From: Cognataquiflexum gelatinilyticum
Lineage (GTDB): Bacteria > Bacteroidota > Bacteroidia > Cytophagales > Cyclobacteriaceae
Direction of reading: 5' to 3'
DNA: 64,000 nucleotides
Assembly (NCBI RefSeq): GCF_024813435.1
Contig: NZ_JANAEZ010000007.1
Coordinates: 186,001 to 250,000, forward strand
In this document: positions 34,389 to 43,328 of the stretch, in pieces
Layout of the letters: every line of letters begins with the position of its first letter
How positions within the stretch are numbered: position 1 is the stretch's first letter
Translations under genes and position numbers: made by a program
The notes under the pieces: generated by a model
The model's database searches: none
Seen by the model: only the letters and a program-made list of their open reading frames with translations
Told to the model about the DNA's origin: nothing

Positions 34389-35357
34389 ATGAACAGAAGA
34401 AATTTTATCCAAAAAAGTGCCGTTGCGGTAGCCGCAGGTAGCTTAATGCCCCATTTGACTATGGCCGATGACATGCAAAAAATCAAATCCCTTGGCGTTG
34501 CCTTGTTTACGGTTCCCAAAGCCCTTTCGGCAGATTTTGAAGGAACGCTTAAAGTGATTTCGGAAATCGGATATAAAGAGTTGGAGTTTTTTGGGCCATA
34601 TACATTTTCGGATGAAGCGACCAAGGAAGGTTGGAAAATGGCAGCCAATGCATTGGGCTTTTCCGGAAGCGGGTATTTTGGAAAAACACCAAAAGAGGTA
34701 AAGGAAATTTTAAACAGGTATGGACTTTCTGCCCCGAGCATCCATGTGGATTTACCGACTTTGAGAAACAACATGGAGGGTGTGGCGGAAGCAGCACACG
34801 TGGTCGGGCACAAATATGTCGGGATCGCCATGATTCCTGATGACATGAGGAAAAGCCTCGACGATTACAAAAAGACTGCTGAGATCTTCAATCAGGTCGG
34901 TGAATCTGCCAAGAAAAACGGCTTGACTTTCTTCTATCATAACCATGGCTATGGCCACAAAGCTGTTGATGGCGTGGTTCCTTTCCAGATGATACTTGAC
35001 AACACAGATGCTGATTTGGTCAAAATGCAGATGGATGTTTTTTGGTTTATCGCGGCAGGCATTGACCCCATCAAATACCTCAAGGAAAATCCAAAAAGGT
35101 TCCCTTTGCTCCATGTGAAAGACATGCGTGAGAAAAAAACTTTCCCAGGAGATGGTGGGAATATGGGTGAATGGATGGGGTTATTCCCGTACCTGGCTGA
35201 TGCAGGCGATGGGGTTTTGGACTTGTCCGAGATTCTTTGCGAAGCAAAAAAATCAGGAGCCAACCATTTTCTGTTAGAAAAAGACCTGACTCCTGATCCT
35301 GTAAATGCCCTTCAAAAAAGCTTTGATTACCTCTCTGCTTTGAATCTGAAGTGCTGA
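34389..35357 (+). CDS. Exported sugar phosphate isomerase/epimerase family protein
   Basis: 322 residues. A Tat-like signal (MNRRNFIQKSAVAVAAGSL) precedes a xylose-isomerase-like TIM barrel: ELEFFGPYTF, HVDLPTLRNN, FFYHNHGYGHK (metal-ligand His region), MQMDVFWFIAAG and LLHVKDMRE. These enzymes isomerise or epimerise sugars or inositols with a divalent metal. Exported versions are common in Bacteroidota; the substrate is unknown. Confidence 0.9.
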   Translation: MNRRNFIQKSAVAVAAGSLMPHLTMADDMQKIKSLGVALFTVPKALSADFEGTLKVISEIGYKELEFFGPYTFSDEATKEGWKMAANALGFSGSGYFGKTPKEVKEILNRYGLSAPSIHVDLPTLRNNMEGVAEAAHVVGHKYVGIAMIPDDMRKSLDDYKKTAEIFNQVGESAKKNGLTFFYHNHGYGHKAVDGVVPFQMILDNTDADLVKMQMDVFWFIAAGIDPIKYLKENPKRFPLLHVKDMREKKTFPGDGGNMGEWMGLFPYLADAGDGVLDLSEILCEAKKSGANHFLLEKDLTPDPVNALQKSFDYLSALNLKC

Positions 35358-35362
35358 TTGTC

Positions 35363-35683
35363 TTAAAGAAGGATAATCAAAAGGATGATAATGATGATCA
35401 AAGCCCCTGTGGAAATGTAAAGACCCGTTCCACGGAGGGCTCTGGCTTCTTTTTCAAGGCTTTTCAGTTCTGCTTTGATTTCGGCTTTTTCAGCTTTTTC
35501 AAGATTTGATAATTCCATATCTCGGATTTCAAGAACCCTGGCTTCGATTTCCTCAAGTTTTACTTGCTCTTCAGCGGTCAATACTTTTGGTTCTTTTTTG
35601 CTTTTGCCTTCAGCAAATGTAGGTGTGGTGGAAAACAGGAGCATGGCGGCCGCTGTCGTCATCAAAATGTTCGATTTTTTCAT
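35363..35683 (-). CDS. Small exported protein with coiled coil and C-terminal membrane helix
   Basis: 106 residues. Signal peptide (MKKSNILMTTAAAMLLF...FAEG), a charged coiled coil (about 35-85) and a C-terminal hydrophobic helix ending IIIIILLIILL. Seen in many Bacteroidota as a hypothetical protein; no function known to me. Convergent with the epimerase-like gene, 5 bases apart. Confidence 0.78.
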   Translation of the reverse strand: MKKSNILMTTAAAMLLFSTTPTFAEGKSKKEPKVLTAEEQVKLEEIEARVLEIRDMELSNLEKAEKAEIKAELKSLEKEARALRGTGLYISTGALIIIIILLIILL

Positions 35684-35704
35684 ATGGGGGTAAAATTGAT
35701 TTGT

Positions 35705-37105
35705 TTATTTAAGACTGCCGATCATGTCCTCTGGCTTCACCCATTCGTCAAACTGCTCGTTTGTCAATAGACCCAATGCCAAAGCTGCTTCTCTTAGACT
35801 TGTCCCTTCTTTGTGTGCTTTCTTGGCAATGGCTGCGGCATTTTCATAGCCAATATAGGGATTTAATGCGGTAACCAACATCAGGGAATTCTCCAAATGT
35901 CGTTTGATAAATGCTGTATTCGGCTCAATACCAATGGCACAGTTGTCATTGAAAGAAACACAGGCATCTCCGATTAAACGGGCTGATTGTAGGAAGTTTG
36001 CAATCATCATAGGTTTGAAGACATTCAGCTCAAAATGTCCGTTTGATCCGCCGATGGAAATTGCCACGTCGTTGCCCATGACCTGTGCGGCCACCATGGT
36101 CATAGCTTCCACTTGGGTAGGATTGACTTTGCCTGGCATGATAGATGATCCCGGTTCATTTTCAGGAATCAGGATTTCACCGATACCGGATCTTGGACCT
36201 GAAGAAAGCATCCGGATGTCATTGGCGATTTTCATCAGACTCACTGCCAATTGCTTCAAGGCGCCGTGGGTTTCCACAATGCCGTCATGGGCCGCAAGTG
36301 CTTCAAATTTGTTGGGTGCAGTGACCATTGGCTGACCGGAGAATTGGGCGATTTTGGCGGCCACCAATTCAGAATACCCTGCAGGGGTATTCAATCCTGT
36401 GCCTACTGCAGTTCCACCAAGGGCAAGTTCTGACAGGTGGGACAAAGTATTTCTCAATGCTTTCAGTCCATGTTCAAGTTGCGCTACATAGCCCGAAAAC
36501 TCCTGTCCCAAAGTAAGCGGAGTGGCGTCCATAAAGTGGGTCCTGCCGATCTTTACGACACCCATAAACTCCTCTGATTTTGCTTTCAGTGTATTTTTGA
36601 GGAGCTCCACACCAGGAATGGTTGTTTCCACTACCATCTTATACGCAGCAATGTGCATGGCGGTGGGGAAAGTATCGTTTGAAGACTGTGATTTGTTCAC
36701 GTCATCATTGGGGTGGATTTTCTTTTTGGCATCTTCCAATGAACCTCCTAAAAGCACATGGGCCCTGTAGGCGATTACTTCGTTTGCATTCATGTTGGAT
36801 TGTGTCCCAGAGCCTGTCTGCCAGATCACAAGTGGAAACTGATCGTCATGCTGTCCTGTCAATATCTCATCGCAGACTTTGGCAATGATATCGGCTTTGT
36901 CCTGAGTCAATACTCCGAGCTCGGCATTGGCGATGGCTGCAGACTTTTTGAGGATGGCAAATGCCCTGATGATTTCGATAGGCATCCTGTTTTTTTCACC
37001 GCCGATTTTGAAATTGTTGATGGACCTTTGGGTCTGCGCTCCCCAATATTTGTCTGCAGGAACCTCAACAGGTCCCATGGTATCTTTTTCTATCCTGATG
37101 CTCAT
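35705..37105 (-). CDS. fumC: Class II fumarate hydratase
   Basis: 466 residues. The superfamily signature GSSIMPGKVNPTQ (about 317-329), TGSGTQSNMNANEV (about 96-109) and GRTHFMDATP (about 185-194) are all present. Catalyses fumarate hydration to malate in the TCA cycle, iron-independent tetramer. Also links to kynurenine-pathway neighbours only by position. Preceded on the other side by a small membrane protein gene. Confidence 0.96.
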   Translation of the reverse strand: MSIRIEKDTMGPVEVPADKYWGAQTQRSINNFKIGGEKNRMPIEIIRAFAILKKSAAIANAELGVLTQDKADIIAKVCDEILTGQHDDQFPLVIWQTGSGTQSNMNANEVIAYRAHVLLGGSLEDAKKKIHPNDDVNKSQSSNDTFPTAMHIAAYKMVVETTIPGVELLKNTLKAKSEEFMGVVKIGRTHFMDATPLTLGQEFSGYVAQLEHGLKALRNTLSHLSELALGGTAVGTGLNTPAGYSELVAAKIAQFSGQPMVTAPNKFEALAAHDGIVETHGALKQLAVSLMKIANDIRMLSSGPRSGIGEILIPENEPGSSIMPGKVNPTQVEAMTMVAAQVMGNDVAISIGGSNGHFELNVFKPMMIANFLQSARLIGDACVSFNDNCAIGIEPNTAFIKRHLENSLMLVTALNPYIGYENAAAIAKKAHKEGTSLREAALALGLLTNEQFDEWVKPEDMIGSLK

Positions 37106-37180
37106 ATTTTTAGATGCTATGGTTATTTTCAGGCTGCTAAATTACTACCTGAATAGAAGAATACATAAGGATAAGGGGAA

Positions 37181-37666
37181 TTAATCCATCACTTTGATGT
37201 TGAGAATTTCATGGAAAATTCCCTTGGAGAGCTTGATTTTCCTTTTGAAATAATTCCAGGCAAAGTAATAATTCCCTATACAGGCCAGGATACTCAATCC
37301 TGCATAGATTGGTTTTTGTGAAACAAAGCCAAAAAACACTGCCAATGTCAAGGTAATCACAGTCCAAAATCCAAGAAAAAATGCTGAACTCGGAAATAGG
37401 CGGTATTGGAGAAACAAAATACACCCTTTTGGTGTCGCCTCGATTTTACCCAAAATCAATGGTAAAAAACTATCAGGCTTATCGACTACCAAGGAAAGTC
37501 TGAATGATTCTTTTTCCACTTTTCCGTTGAATTGAAATCCTTTTTGAAGCCTTTCTTCATAATCCAAAAAGTTGATGTCCTTGGTCACTGCTGACAATCT
37601 TCCTTCCACTTCATTTTTGGACAAAGCAGAAACAAGCACTTCGCTATGATTGGGGAATGGATTCAT
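37181..37666 (-). CDS. Hypothetical protein with two C-terminal membrane helices
   Basis: 161 residues. A soluble N-terminal half (about 1-90) and two membrane helices (about 93-116 and 120-138) followed by a short amphipathic tail. The soluble part has no recognisable motif. It lies between fumC and ridA on the same strand. Confidence 0.72.
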   Translation of the reverse strand: MNPFPNHSEVLVSALSKNEVEGRLSAVTKDINFLDYEERLQKGFQFNGKVEKESFRLSLVVDKPDSFLPLILGKIEATPKGCILFLQYRLFPSSAFFLGFWTVITLTLAVFFGFVSQKPIYAGLSILACIGNYYFAWNYFKRKIKLSKGIFHEILNIKVMD

Positions 37667-37759
37667 GGGAACCTAACTCTAGTCAATTAAAAAAGTTGTG
37701 GTCCAAATCTTAATCGCCGGTAAAGGAATTTAGATTTGAACCGAAATGGATTTTTGTAT

Positions 37760-38140
37760 TTATTTTACTGCAATACAGGAAATTTCCACATTGACATTCT
37801 TCGGAAGTTTGCTGACTTCCACGGTTTCCCTTGCAGGCGGATTGGTTTTGAAATACTGCCCGTAAGCTTCATTGATTGTTGCAAACTGACCCATGTCCCT
37901 GATAAATATGGTGCATTTGACTACATCGGCAAAGGTAAAACCTCCAGCTCTCAGCACCGCGTCCATGTTTTTCATGACGGCGTGGGTTTCTTCGGTAATA
38001 TTTTCATTGATCAACTCACCGGTGACAGGATCCAAGGCAATCTGACCTGACAGATAAAGCGTATTTCCGGTTTTAACAGCTTGGCTATAGGGCCCGATAG
38101 GCGCAGGGGCATCACTTGAGAAGATGATTTCTTTGGACAT
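37760..38140 (-). CDS. ridA: RidA family reactive-intermediate deaminase
   Basis: 126 residues from the ATG at 38140, the usual RidA length. Markers: APAPIGPYSQAVKTGNTLYLSGQ, the conserved Arg/Glu region GGFTFADVVKCTIFIRDM and NPPARETVEVSKLPKN. RidA hydrolyses reactive 2-aminoacrylate/imine intermediates made by PLP enzymes; close relatives act as 2-aminomuconate deaminases. It is divergent from kynU (a PLP enzyme), a sensible neighbour. Confidence 0.95.
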   Translation of the reverse strand: MSKEIIFSSDAPAPIGPYSQAVKTGNTLYLSGQIALDPVTGELINENITEETHAVMKNMDAVLRAGGFTFADVVKCTIFIRDMGQFATINEAYGQYFKTNPPARETVEVSKLPKNVNVEISCIAVK

Positions 38141-38221
38141 GGGATATCTATTTTTGTGCAAAATACAGATTCAGAAACAACCGCCGAAATCAAATCGGTT
38201 TTTTTCAAAACAGAAACATGG

Positions 38222-38229
38222 TAATTTTG
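38222..38229 (+). promoter_or_regulatory. Candidate -7 element for kynU-kmo
   Basis: TAATTTTG fits the Bacteroidota TAnnTTTG -7 element, 71 bases before the kynU ATG, in the divergent region shared with ridA. No clear -33 TTG is seen, so this is tentative. Confidence 0.35.
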
Positions 38230-38300
38230 ATGATGGAGACAAACCTATTGCCTTGATGGTGGTTTAGTCTTTGCCAACACCCTTCTTTCCATTACTAAAA

Positions 38301-39587
38301 ATGAAAAATACAGACTACCGATTTTCAGAAGATTTTGCCAGAGAAATGGATGAAAAGGATCCTTTAGGAGGATTCCGGTCGAGATTTTATTTTCCCAAAG
38401 TCGATGGAAGGGAGGCGATTTATTTTTGTGGCAATTCCCTTGGGCTACAACCCAAAACCACAAAAGAATACATCCAAAAGGAGTTGGATAACTGGGCCAA
38501 TCTGGCAGTAGATGGACATTTTCATGGGGAAGACGCATGGTATCATGTCCGCAAAAAATCCAAACCGGCTTTGGCTGAGATTGTCGGTGCACATGAGCAT
38601 GAGGTCGTGGCGATGAATAACCTAAGTTCAAACCTTCATTTTTTGATGGTGTCATTTTACCAGCCTACCAAAGAGCGATTCAAAATCATCACTGAAGCAG
38701 GTGCTTTTCCCTCCGACATGTATATGCTCGAGACGCAGGTAAAGTTTCATGGCTTGGATCCCGATCAGACTATCATTGAATTGAAACCCAGGGAGGGAGA
38801 ATATACGCTGAGGACTGAAGACATTCTAAAAACCATTTCAGAAAATCAGAGCCAACTTGCCTTGGTGATGATGGGAGGCTTACAATACTATACCGGGCAG
38901 GTGTTTGACATGGAGGCGATCACTTCCGCGGGACATGCAGCAGGAGCAAAAGTGGGATTTGACCTGGCCCATGCTGCAGGAAATGTTCCCCTTCAGTTGC
39001 ATGATTGGGGCGTGGATTTTGCCACATGGTGCAGTTACAAATACATGAATTCAGGACCAGGCAACATCTCCGGTATTTTTGTACATGAGCGCCATGCCGA
39101 AAGTCCCGACTTGCCGAGATTTGCAGGTTGGTGGGGACATGATGAGGGAGAGCGGTTTAAGATGGAAAAAGGTTTTAAGCCGATGTTTGGCGCAGATGGA
39201 TGGCAATTGGCCAATTCTAATGTACTTGCTTTGGCAACACATCAGGCTTCTTTGGATATTTTTCAGGAAGCTGGGATGGAGGCCCTTAGGCAAAAAAGTG
39301 AACTTTTGACAGGTTATTTGGAGTTTTTACTTCAAGAAATAAACGGTGAACGCGGTGTTATTGAAATAATTACCCCAAATAATACCAACGAAAGAGGCTG
39401 TCAATTATCTTTGCTCGTCAAAAAAGGCGGAAAAGCGGTCTTTGATGAGCTTTACCAAAATGCAATAGTAGGGGACTGGAGACATCCAAACGTAATCAGA
39501 ATCGCACCCACACCGTTATATAACAGTTTCATGGATGTTTATCAATTTGCAAAAATCCTGGAACAATCCCTTCACAAATTTGCCTGA
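38301..39587 (+). CDS. kynU: Kynureninase
   Basis: 428 residues from the ATG at 38301. PLP enzyme of the aspartate aminotransferase fold: FCGNSLGLQPK near the N-terminus, VGFDLAHAAGNVPLQLHDWGVDFATWCSYKYMNSGPG split as FDLAHAAGN and WCSYKYMNSG, where the Lys binds PLP, then GWWGHDE. It splits kynurenine or 3-hydroxykynurenine to anthranilate or 3-hydroxyanthranilate plus alanine. First gene of an operon with kmo, 25 bases apart. Confidence 0.95.
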   Translation: MKNTDYRFSEDFAREMDEKDPLGGFRSRFYFPKVDGREAIYFCGNSLGLQPKTTKEYIQKELDNWANLAVDGHFHGEDAWYHVRKKSKPALAEIVGAHEHEVVAMNNLSSNLHFLMVSFYQPTKERFKIITEAGAFPSDMYMLETQVKFHGLDPDQTIIELKPREGEYTLRTEDILKTISENQSQLALVMMGGLQYYTGQVFDMEAITSAGHAAGAKVGFDLAHAAGNVPLQLHDWGVDFATWCSYKYMNSGPGNISGIFVHERHAESPDLPRFAGWWGHDEGERFKMEKGFKPMFGADGWQLANSNVLALATHQASLDIFQEAGMEALRQKSELLTGYLEFLLQEINGERGVIEIITPNNTNERGCQLSLLVKKGGKAVFDELYQNAIVGDWRHPNVIRIAPTPLYNSFMDVYQFAKILEQSLHKFA

Positions 39588-39612
39588 TCGGGCAATAAGT
39601 TACTCTCAAACC

Positions 39613-40968
39613 ATGAAAAAAAATGAAATCAGCATCCTTGGTTCCGGACTTATCGGATCATTGTTGAGCATATATATGAAAAAAAGAGGTCTTGACGTAA
39701 ACGTTTACGAGAAAAGACCCGACAACCGTAAAGGTCAATACCAAGAAGAAGGCAGATCCATCAATATGGCACTGAGCGACAGGGGATGGAATGCCCTTGA
39801 AAAAGCAGGCTTAAAGGAAAAGGTGTTGACTTTGACTATCCCCATGTATGGACGCAAGATCCATGATGAACACGGAAAAACCAGTTTCATTCCCTATGGA
39901 AAAGAGGGGCAAGCCATTTATTCTATTTCCCGTGGCAGATTCAATCAATTGCTAGTAGACGAAGCCGAAAAACTTGGAGTCAATATGTTTTTTGGACATA
40001 AGGTGGAGGATGTTGATTTGAGGACCAATGAATTGACCATAACTGATGCAAATGGAAGTCAAGAAAAAATCTTTTCCAATGTAATCATCGGTTCAGATGG
40101 CGCATATTCGGCCCTCCGAAATGCTATGCTGAAGCAAGTCCGCTTCAATTACAAACAAGAATATATCACCCATGGCTACAAGGAACTCAGCATTCCTCCC
40201 ACGGAGGATGGTGAATTTGCGATGGATCCCAACGCCCTCCATATTTGGCCTAGAGGCAGTTTTATGCTGATAGCCCTTCCAAATCCCAATAAATCATTTA
40301 CCTGTACACTATTTTTGCCTTTTGACGGCGAGCGTGTCTGTTTTGAAAATATCAGGGATGAAAAAGATGTGACAAGCATTTTTGAAACCTACTTTGATGA
40401 TGCGTATAAGATTATGCCTAATCTGAAAGAAGAATATTTCAAAAACCCTACTTCCGCCCTCATCAACATTGAATGCTATCCTTGGATGCTCAAAAGCGCT
40501 CTTTTGATCGGGGACGCTTCCCATGCCATGGTTCCTTTTTATGGTCAAGGGATGAATTGTGGATTTGAGGATTGCTTCATTTTGGATGAGTTGGTGGAAA
40601 AGTTCGGGACCAATGCATGGGAGTTGGTATTTGCCAAATTCCAGAAAAAGAGAAAAAAGGACACAGATGCGATTTGTCAGCTTGCGATGGAAAATTTCGA
40701 GGAAATGAGAAATGAGGTGTCTGATCCGAAATTCCTGATCCGAAAAAAAATCGAAGCCAAACTGCATAGCCTGTATCCTAAGGATTGGGTTCCGCTCTAC
40801 ACCATGGTGACTTTTTCCAATATGCCCTACTCAGAGGCATATGCTCAAGGGAAGCTACAGGAAAAAATCATGGACAAGGTCATGTCAAGCCCATTGATTT
40901 CCCAAAATTGGGATAAATTGGATTACGAAGATATCCTTTACCAAATGGACAAAGCGAAAGCTGTATAA
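39613..40968 (+). CDS. kmo: Kynurenine 3-monooxygenase
   Basis: 451 residues from the ATG at 39613 (upstream in-frame starts would overlap kynU). FAD-binding GSGLIGSLLSIYMKKRG at about 8-24, DG-type motif in NVIIGSDGAYSALR (about 160), GDASHAMVPFYGQGMNCGFE (about 300-320) which binds FAD, and a C-terminal membrane-proximal region. It hydroxylates kynurenine at C3 with NADPH. With kynU it yields 3-hydroxyanthranilate for the de novo NAD pathway or Trp breakdown; the dioxygenase partners are not in this window. Confidence 0.95.
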   Translation: MKKNEISILGSGLIGSLLSIYMKKRGLDVNVYEKRPDNRKGQYQEEGRSINMALSDRGWNALEKAGLKEKVLTLTIPMYGRKIHDEHGKTSFIPYGKEGQAIYSISRGRFNQLLVDEAEKLGVNMFFGHKVEDVDLRTNELTITDANGSQEKIFSNVIIGSDGAYSALRNAMLKQVRFNYKQEYITHGYKELSIPPTEDGEFAMDPNALHIWPRGSFMLIALPNPNKSFTCTLFLPFDGERVCFENIRDEKDVTSIFETYFDDAYKIMPNLKEEYFKNPTSALINIECYPWMLKSALLIGDASHAMVPFYGQGMNCGFEDCFILDELVEKFGTNAWELVFAKFQKKRKKDTDAICQLAMENFEEMRNEVSDPKFLIRKKIEAKLHSLYPKDWVPLYTMVTFSNMPYSEAYAQGKLQEKIMDKVMSSPLISQNWDKLDYEDILYQMDKAKAV

Positions 40969-40971
40969 AAG

Positions 40972-41005
40972 AAATAGCTGCTTCGAAAGGAGCAGCTATT
41001 TTTTT
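40972..41005 (+). terminator. Strong intrinsic terminator of kynU-kmo
   Basis: 13-bp stem AAATAGCTGCTTC / GGAGCAGCTATTT (one G-T pair) with a GAAA tetraloop, followed by a T run, 3 bases after the kmo stop codon. Confidence 0.93.
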
Positions 41006-41119
41006 GCCTTTTTGGTTTATTGCCTTCTGCAAAAATTTTTACTTTGAATGTCATTCCAATTCTACATTAAGAATTGTATTCAGCATGTTAAATTTGTATA
41101 TTTTTTATAAATTTCTTGA

Positions 41120-41460
41120 TTATCCAAACAGAAAATTTCAAAATGAATTTTTAGTATTTTGTCATAACTTTTTTGTTGACAAGTGTTGGCAATATTTTTT
41201 GATAATTTCAGTTTTGGGATAGCTGGATTCATCGGAAAAGTCACCGCCAATTCTATAGTAAAATCTTCAAAAACTTCGAAATCAGCATGTAAAGACATAT
41301 CTGAAAATGCAAGGCTTTTTTATCCACATTTTCGAATACTTTTCCACAATACTCGAAAAAACTAGTATAACCCATTGAAAATCAATGAATTAACTCCTTT
41401 CACTTTTACATGATTTTGTGGATAATTCACTGTAAATGAGAAATTTACAAAATCATTGTA
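41120..41460. other. AT-rich region with DnaA-box cluster (candidate replication origin or DnaA locus)
   Basis: The 500-base spacer between convergent kmo and clcA genes holds TTATCCACA at 41320-41328 (perfect consensus), TTTTCCACA at 41340-41348 (one mismatch), TGTGGATAA at 41417-41425 (perfect, inverted) and TTATCCAAA at 41120-41128 (weaker). The third sits in an inverted repeat TGATTTTGT/ACAAAATCA (41411-41419 and 41447-41455). Flanks are strongly AT-rich. Convergent genes rarely need so long a spacer. Bacteroidota origins are often not next to dnaA. Gene orientation around it gives no clear support either way. Confidence 0.5.
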
Positions 41461-41509
41461 TTTTTTTGGGGTTGATAATCAGGTAAAAAAATAGCGAAAG
41501 TAATCCCGA

Positions 41510-43288
41510 TTATTCTTGATTTTGGCGGATCAATTTCTTTCTATAGGCATGAAAAATTCTTGCTTTGGAGATAAATCCGATGTATTTGCCCGAGTCTGTA
41601 ACAGGGAGGTTCCAGGCTCCTGATTTTTCGAACTTATCCATTACATTTTGCATATTTTCGTTACTGTTTATCACTTCAGGGGGAGAATGCATCAGTTGCT
41701 TGACCTTCAGCGTTTTCTGACTTTCTGAGTCAAACATAAGCTCCCTGATATCATCCAAAGTCACTATTCCATTCAGGTCGCCGTACTCATTCACTACTGG
41801 AAAAATGTTTCTTCTCGAAAGTTTTACCAATTCGCATAGGTCACCAAGACTTGCTTCCGGCGAAACAGGCAACAGATCATTTTCCATTATTTTTTTAATG
41901 TCCATGAGTTCCAGGACCTCCTCATCCTTGGTGGAAGGAAGAAAGGTACCTTTTGCGATCAGTTGCTTTTTGTAAAGTGAATCCTTGTCAAAATAGGTGG
42001 TAGTGACAAAAGAAATGGAGGAAACAAGCATCAACGGAATCAAAAGTTCATACCCACCTGTCAACTCTGCGATTAAAAATATCGCTGATAGCGGAGAGTG
42101 CTGCACCCCGCTCATCACCGCACACATGCCGACCAATGTAAATGAAGCCAATGGAAGTTCAATCGGCAGGTTCAAAAGGTTGGCAGAATAAGCGAACAGA
42201 AAACCGGCAATTCCACCTACAAACAAAGAAGGAGCAAAAACACCACCACTTCCTCCGGTACCGATTGTGATGGCAGATGCAATGGGCTTGATCAAAATAA
42301 TCATTGAAAGAAACAGAATAATGAAATAAGGATTATCTATTTCTGAGAAAAAAGGACTCTTCGAAAGGATATTATTGGGTTGGCCGGAGACTAGATGATT
42401 GAGGGTATCATATCCTTCGCCATAGATGGGAGGAAAAATAAACAGGATCAAACCCAAAAACGCCCCACCGTAAAGAAGTTTAAGGAAAGGCTCATCGAAT
42501 CTATCAAGAAATCCTTCTGTACTTAAGATAGTTCTACTAAAATATAGCGAAACAAAACCAGTAAAAACAGCCAAGCCAAAGTAATATGGTACATGGGAGG
42601 CCACAAATTCTTCGGATATCGAAAAGTTGAACATACTCTCATTACCCTGCAAAAGAATTGATGTGAGAGCTCCGGTAACCGAAGCTATCAATAGGGGAAT
42701 AAAGCTGCCGATACTTACTTCCATAAGTATAACTTCTATAGCAAATATTACCGCACCGATAGGGGCCCCGAAGATTGCGGATATCGCTCCGGCTGCACCA
42801 CATCCAATCAAAAGGGTTCTTTTTTTGGCATTTAGGTGCATCAATACTCCAATATTTGAACCAATTGCAGAACCCGTTACGACAATAGGCGCTTCCAATC
42901 CTACTGAACCTCCAAATCCAACTGTCAGTGCAGAAGTAATCACCCGGCTGTACATTTTGACCCTCGGGATTAAACTTCCTTTTTTGGAAATGATATATAG
43001 GATATCGGGGATTCCATGCCCACCCTTGTCTTTGAGGACGTAGGTCCCTATGAGGTAAGCAAGAGAAATTCCGATGATAGGATAAACGATGTAGAAAAAA
43101 TTGGCATATTCCTCATAAAAACTGTTGGTGAGAAAGTGCTGTATAGCATGGACCAAGCCTTTGAGAATCACTGCAGCCACGCCGGAAACAATACCGATTA
43201 CCCCACTTACGATTAAAACAAAGTTTTTTGTACTGAGGTGGCGGATCCTCCAAATTAAAAATCGTGTTATGTAATCAGTTTTTGCCAA
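41510..43288 (-). CDS. clcA: CLC-family chloride channel/transporter with C-terminal CBS pair
   Basis: 592 residues; TTG start at 43286-43288 (no ATG fits; a stop lies just upstream in frame). About ten membrane helices in the first 430 residues. The selectivity loops are GGHGIPDI, GLEAPIV (gating Glu) and GTGGSGGVFAPSLF. The FAIEV segment shows Val where exchangers such as ClC-ec1 have the second Glu (proton glutamate), so proton coupling may differ. Two CBS domains (about 460-585) may bind adenine nucleotides. It moves chloride or a similar anion across the inner membrane. Confidence 0.93.
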   Translation of the reverse strand: MAKTDYITRFLIWRIRHLSTKNFVLIVSGVIGIVSGVAAVILKGLVHAIQHFLTNSFYEEYANFFYIVYPIIGISLAYLIGTYVLKDKGGHGIPDILYIISKKGSLIPRVKMYSRVITSALTVGFGGSVGLEAPIVVTGSAIGSNIGVLMHLNAKKRTLLIGCGAAGAISAIFGAPIGAVIFAIEVILMEVSIGSFIPLLIASVTGALTSILLQGNESMFNFSISEEFVASHVPYYFGLAVFTGFVSLYFSRTILSTEGFLDRFDEPFLKLLYGGAFLGLILFIFPPIYGEGYDTLNHLVSGQPNNILSKSPFFSEIDNPYFIILFLSMIILIKPIASAITIGTGGSGGVFAPSLFVGGIAGFLFAYSANLLNLPIELPLASFTLVGMCAVMSGVQHSPLSAIFLIAELTGGYELLIPLMLVSSISFVTTTYFDKDSLYKKQLIAKGTFLPSTKDEEVLELMDIKKIMENDLLPVSPEASLGDLCELVKLSRRNIFPVVNEYGDLNGIVTLDDIRELMFDSESQKTLKVKQLMHSPPEVINSNENMQNVMDKFEKSGAWNLPVTDSGKYIGFISKARIFHAYRKKLIRQNQE

Positions 43289-43328
43289 TCCTATCTATTG
43301 ATTTTCAATCAAATGTATCCATTTCATT

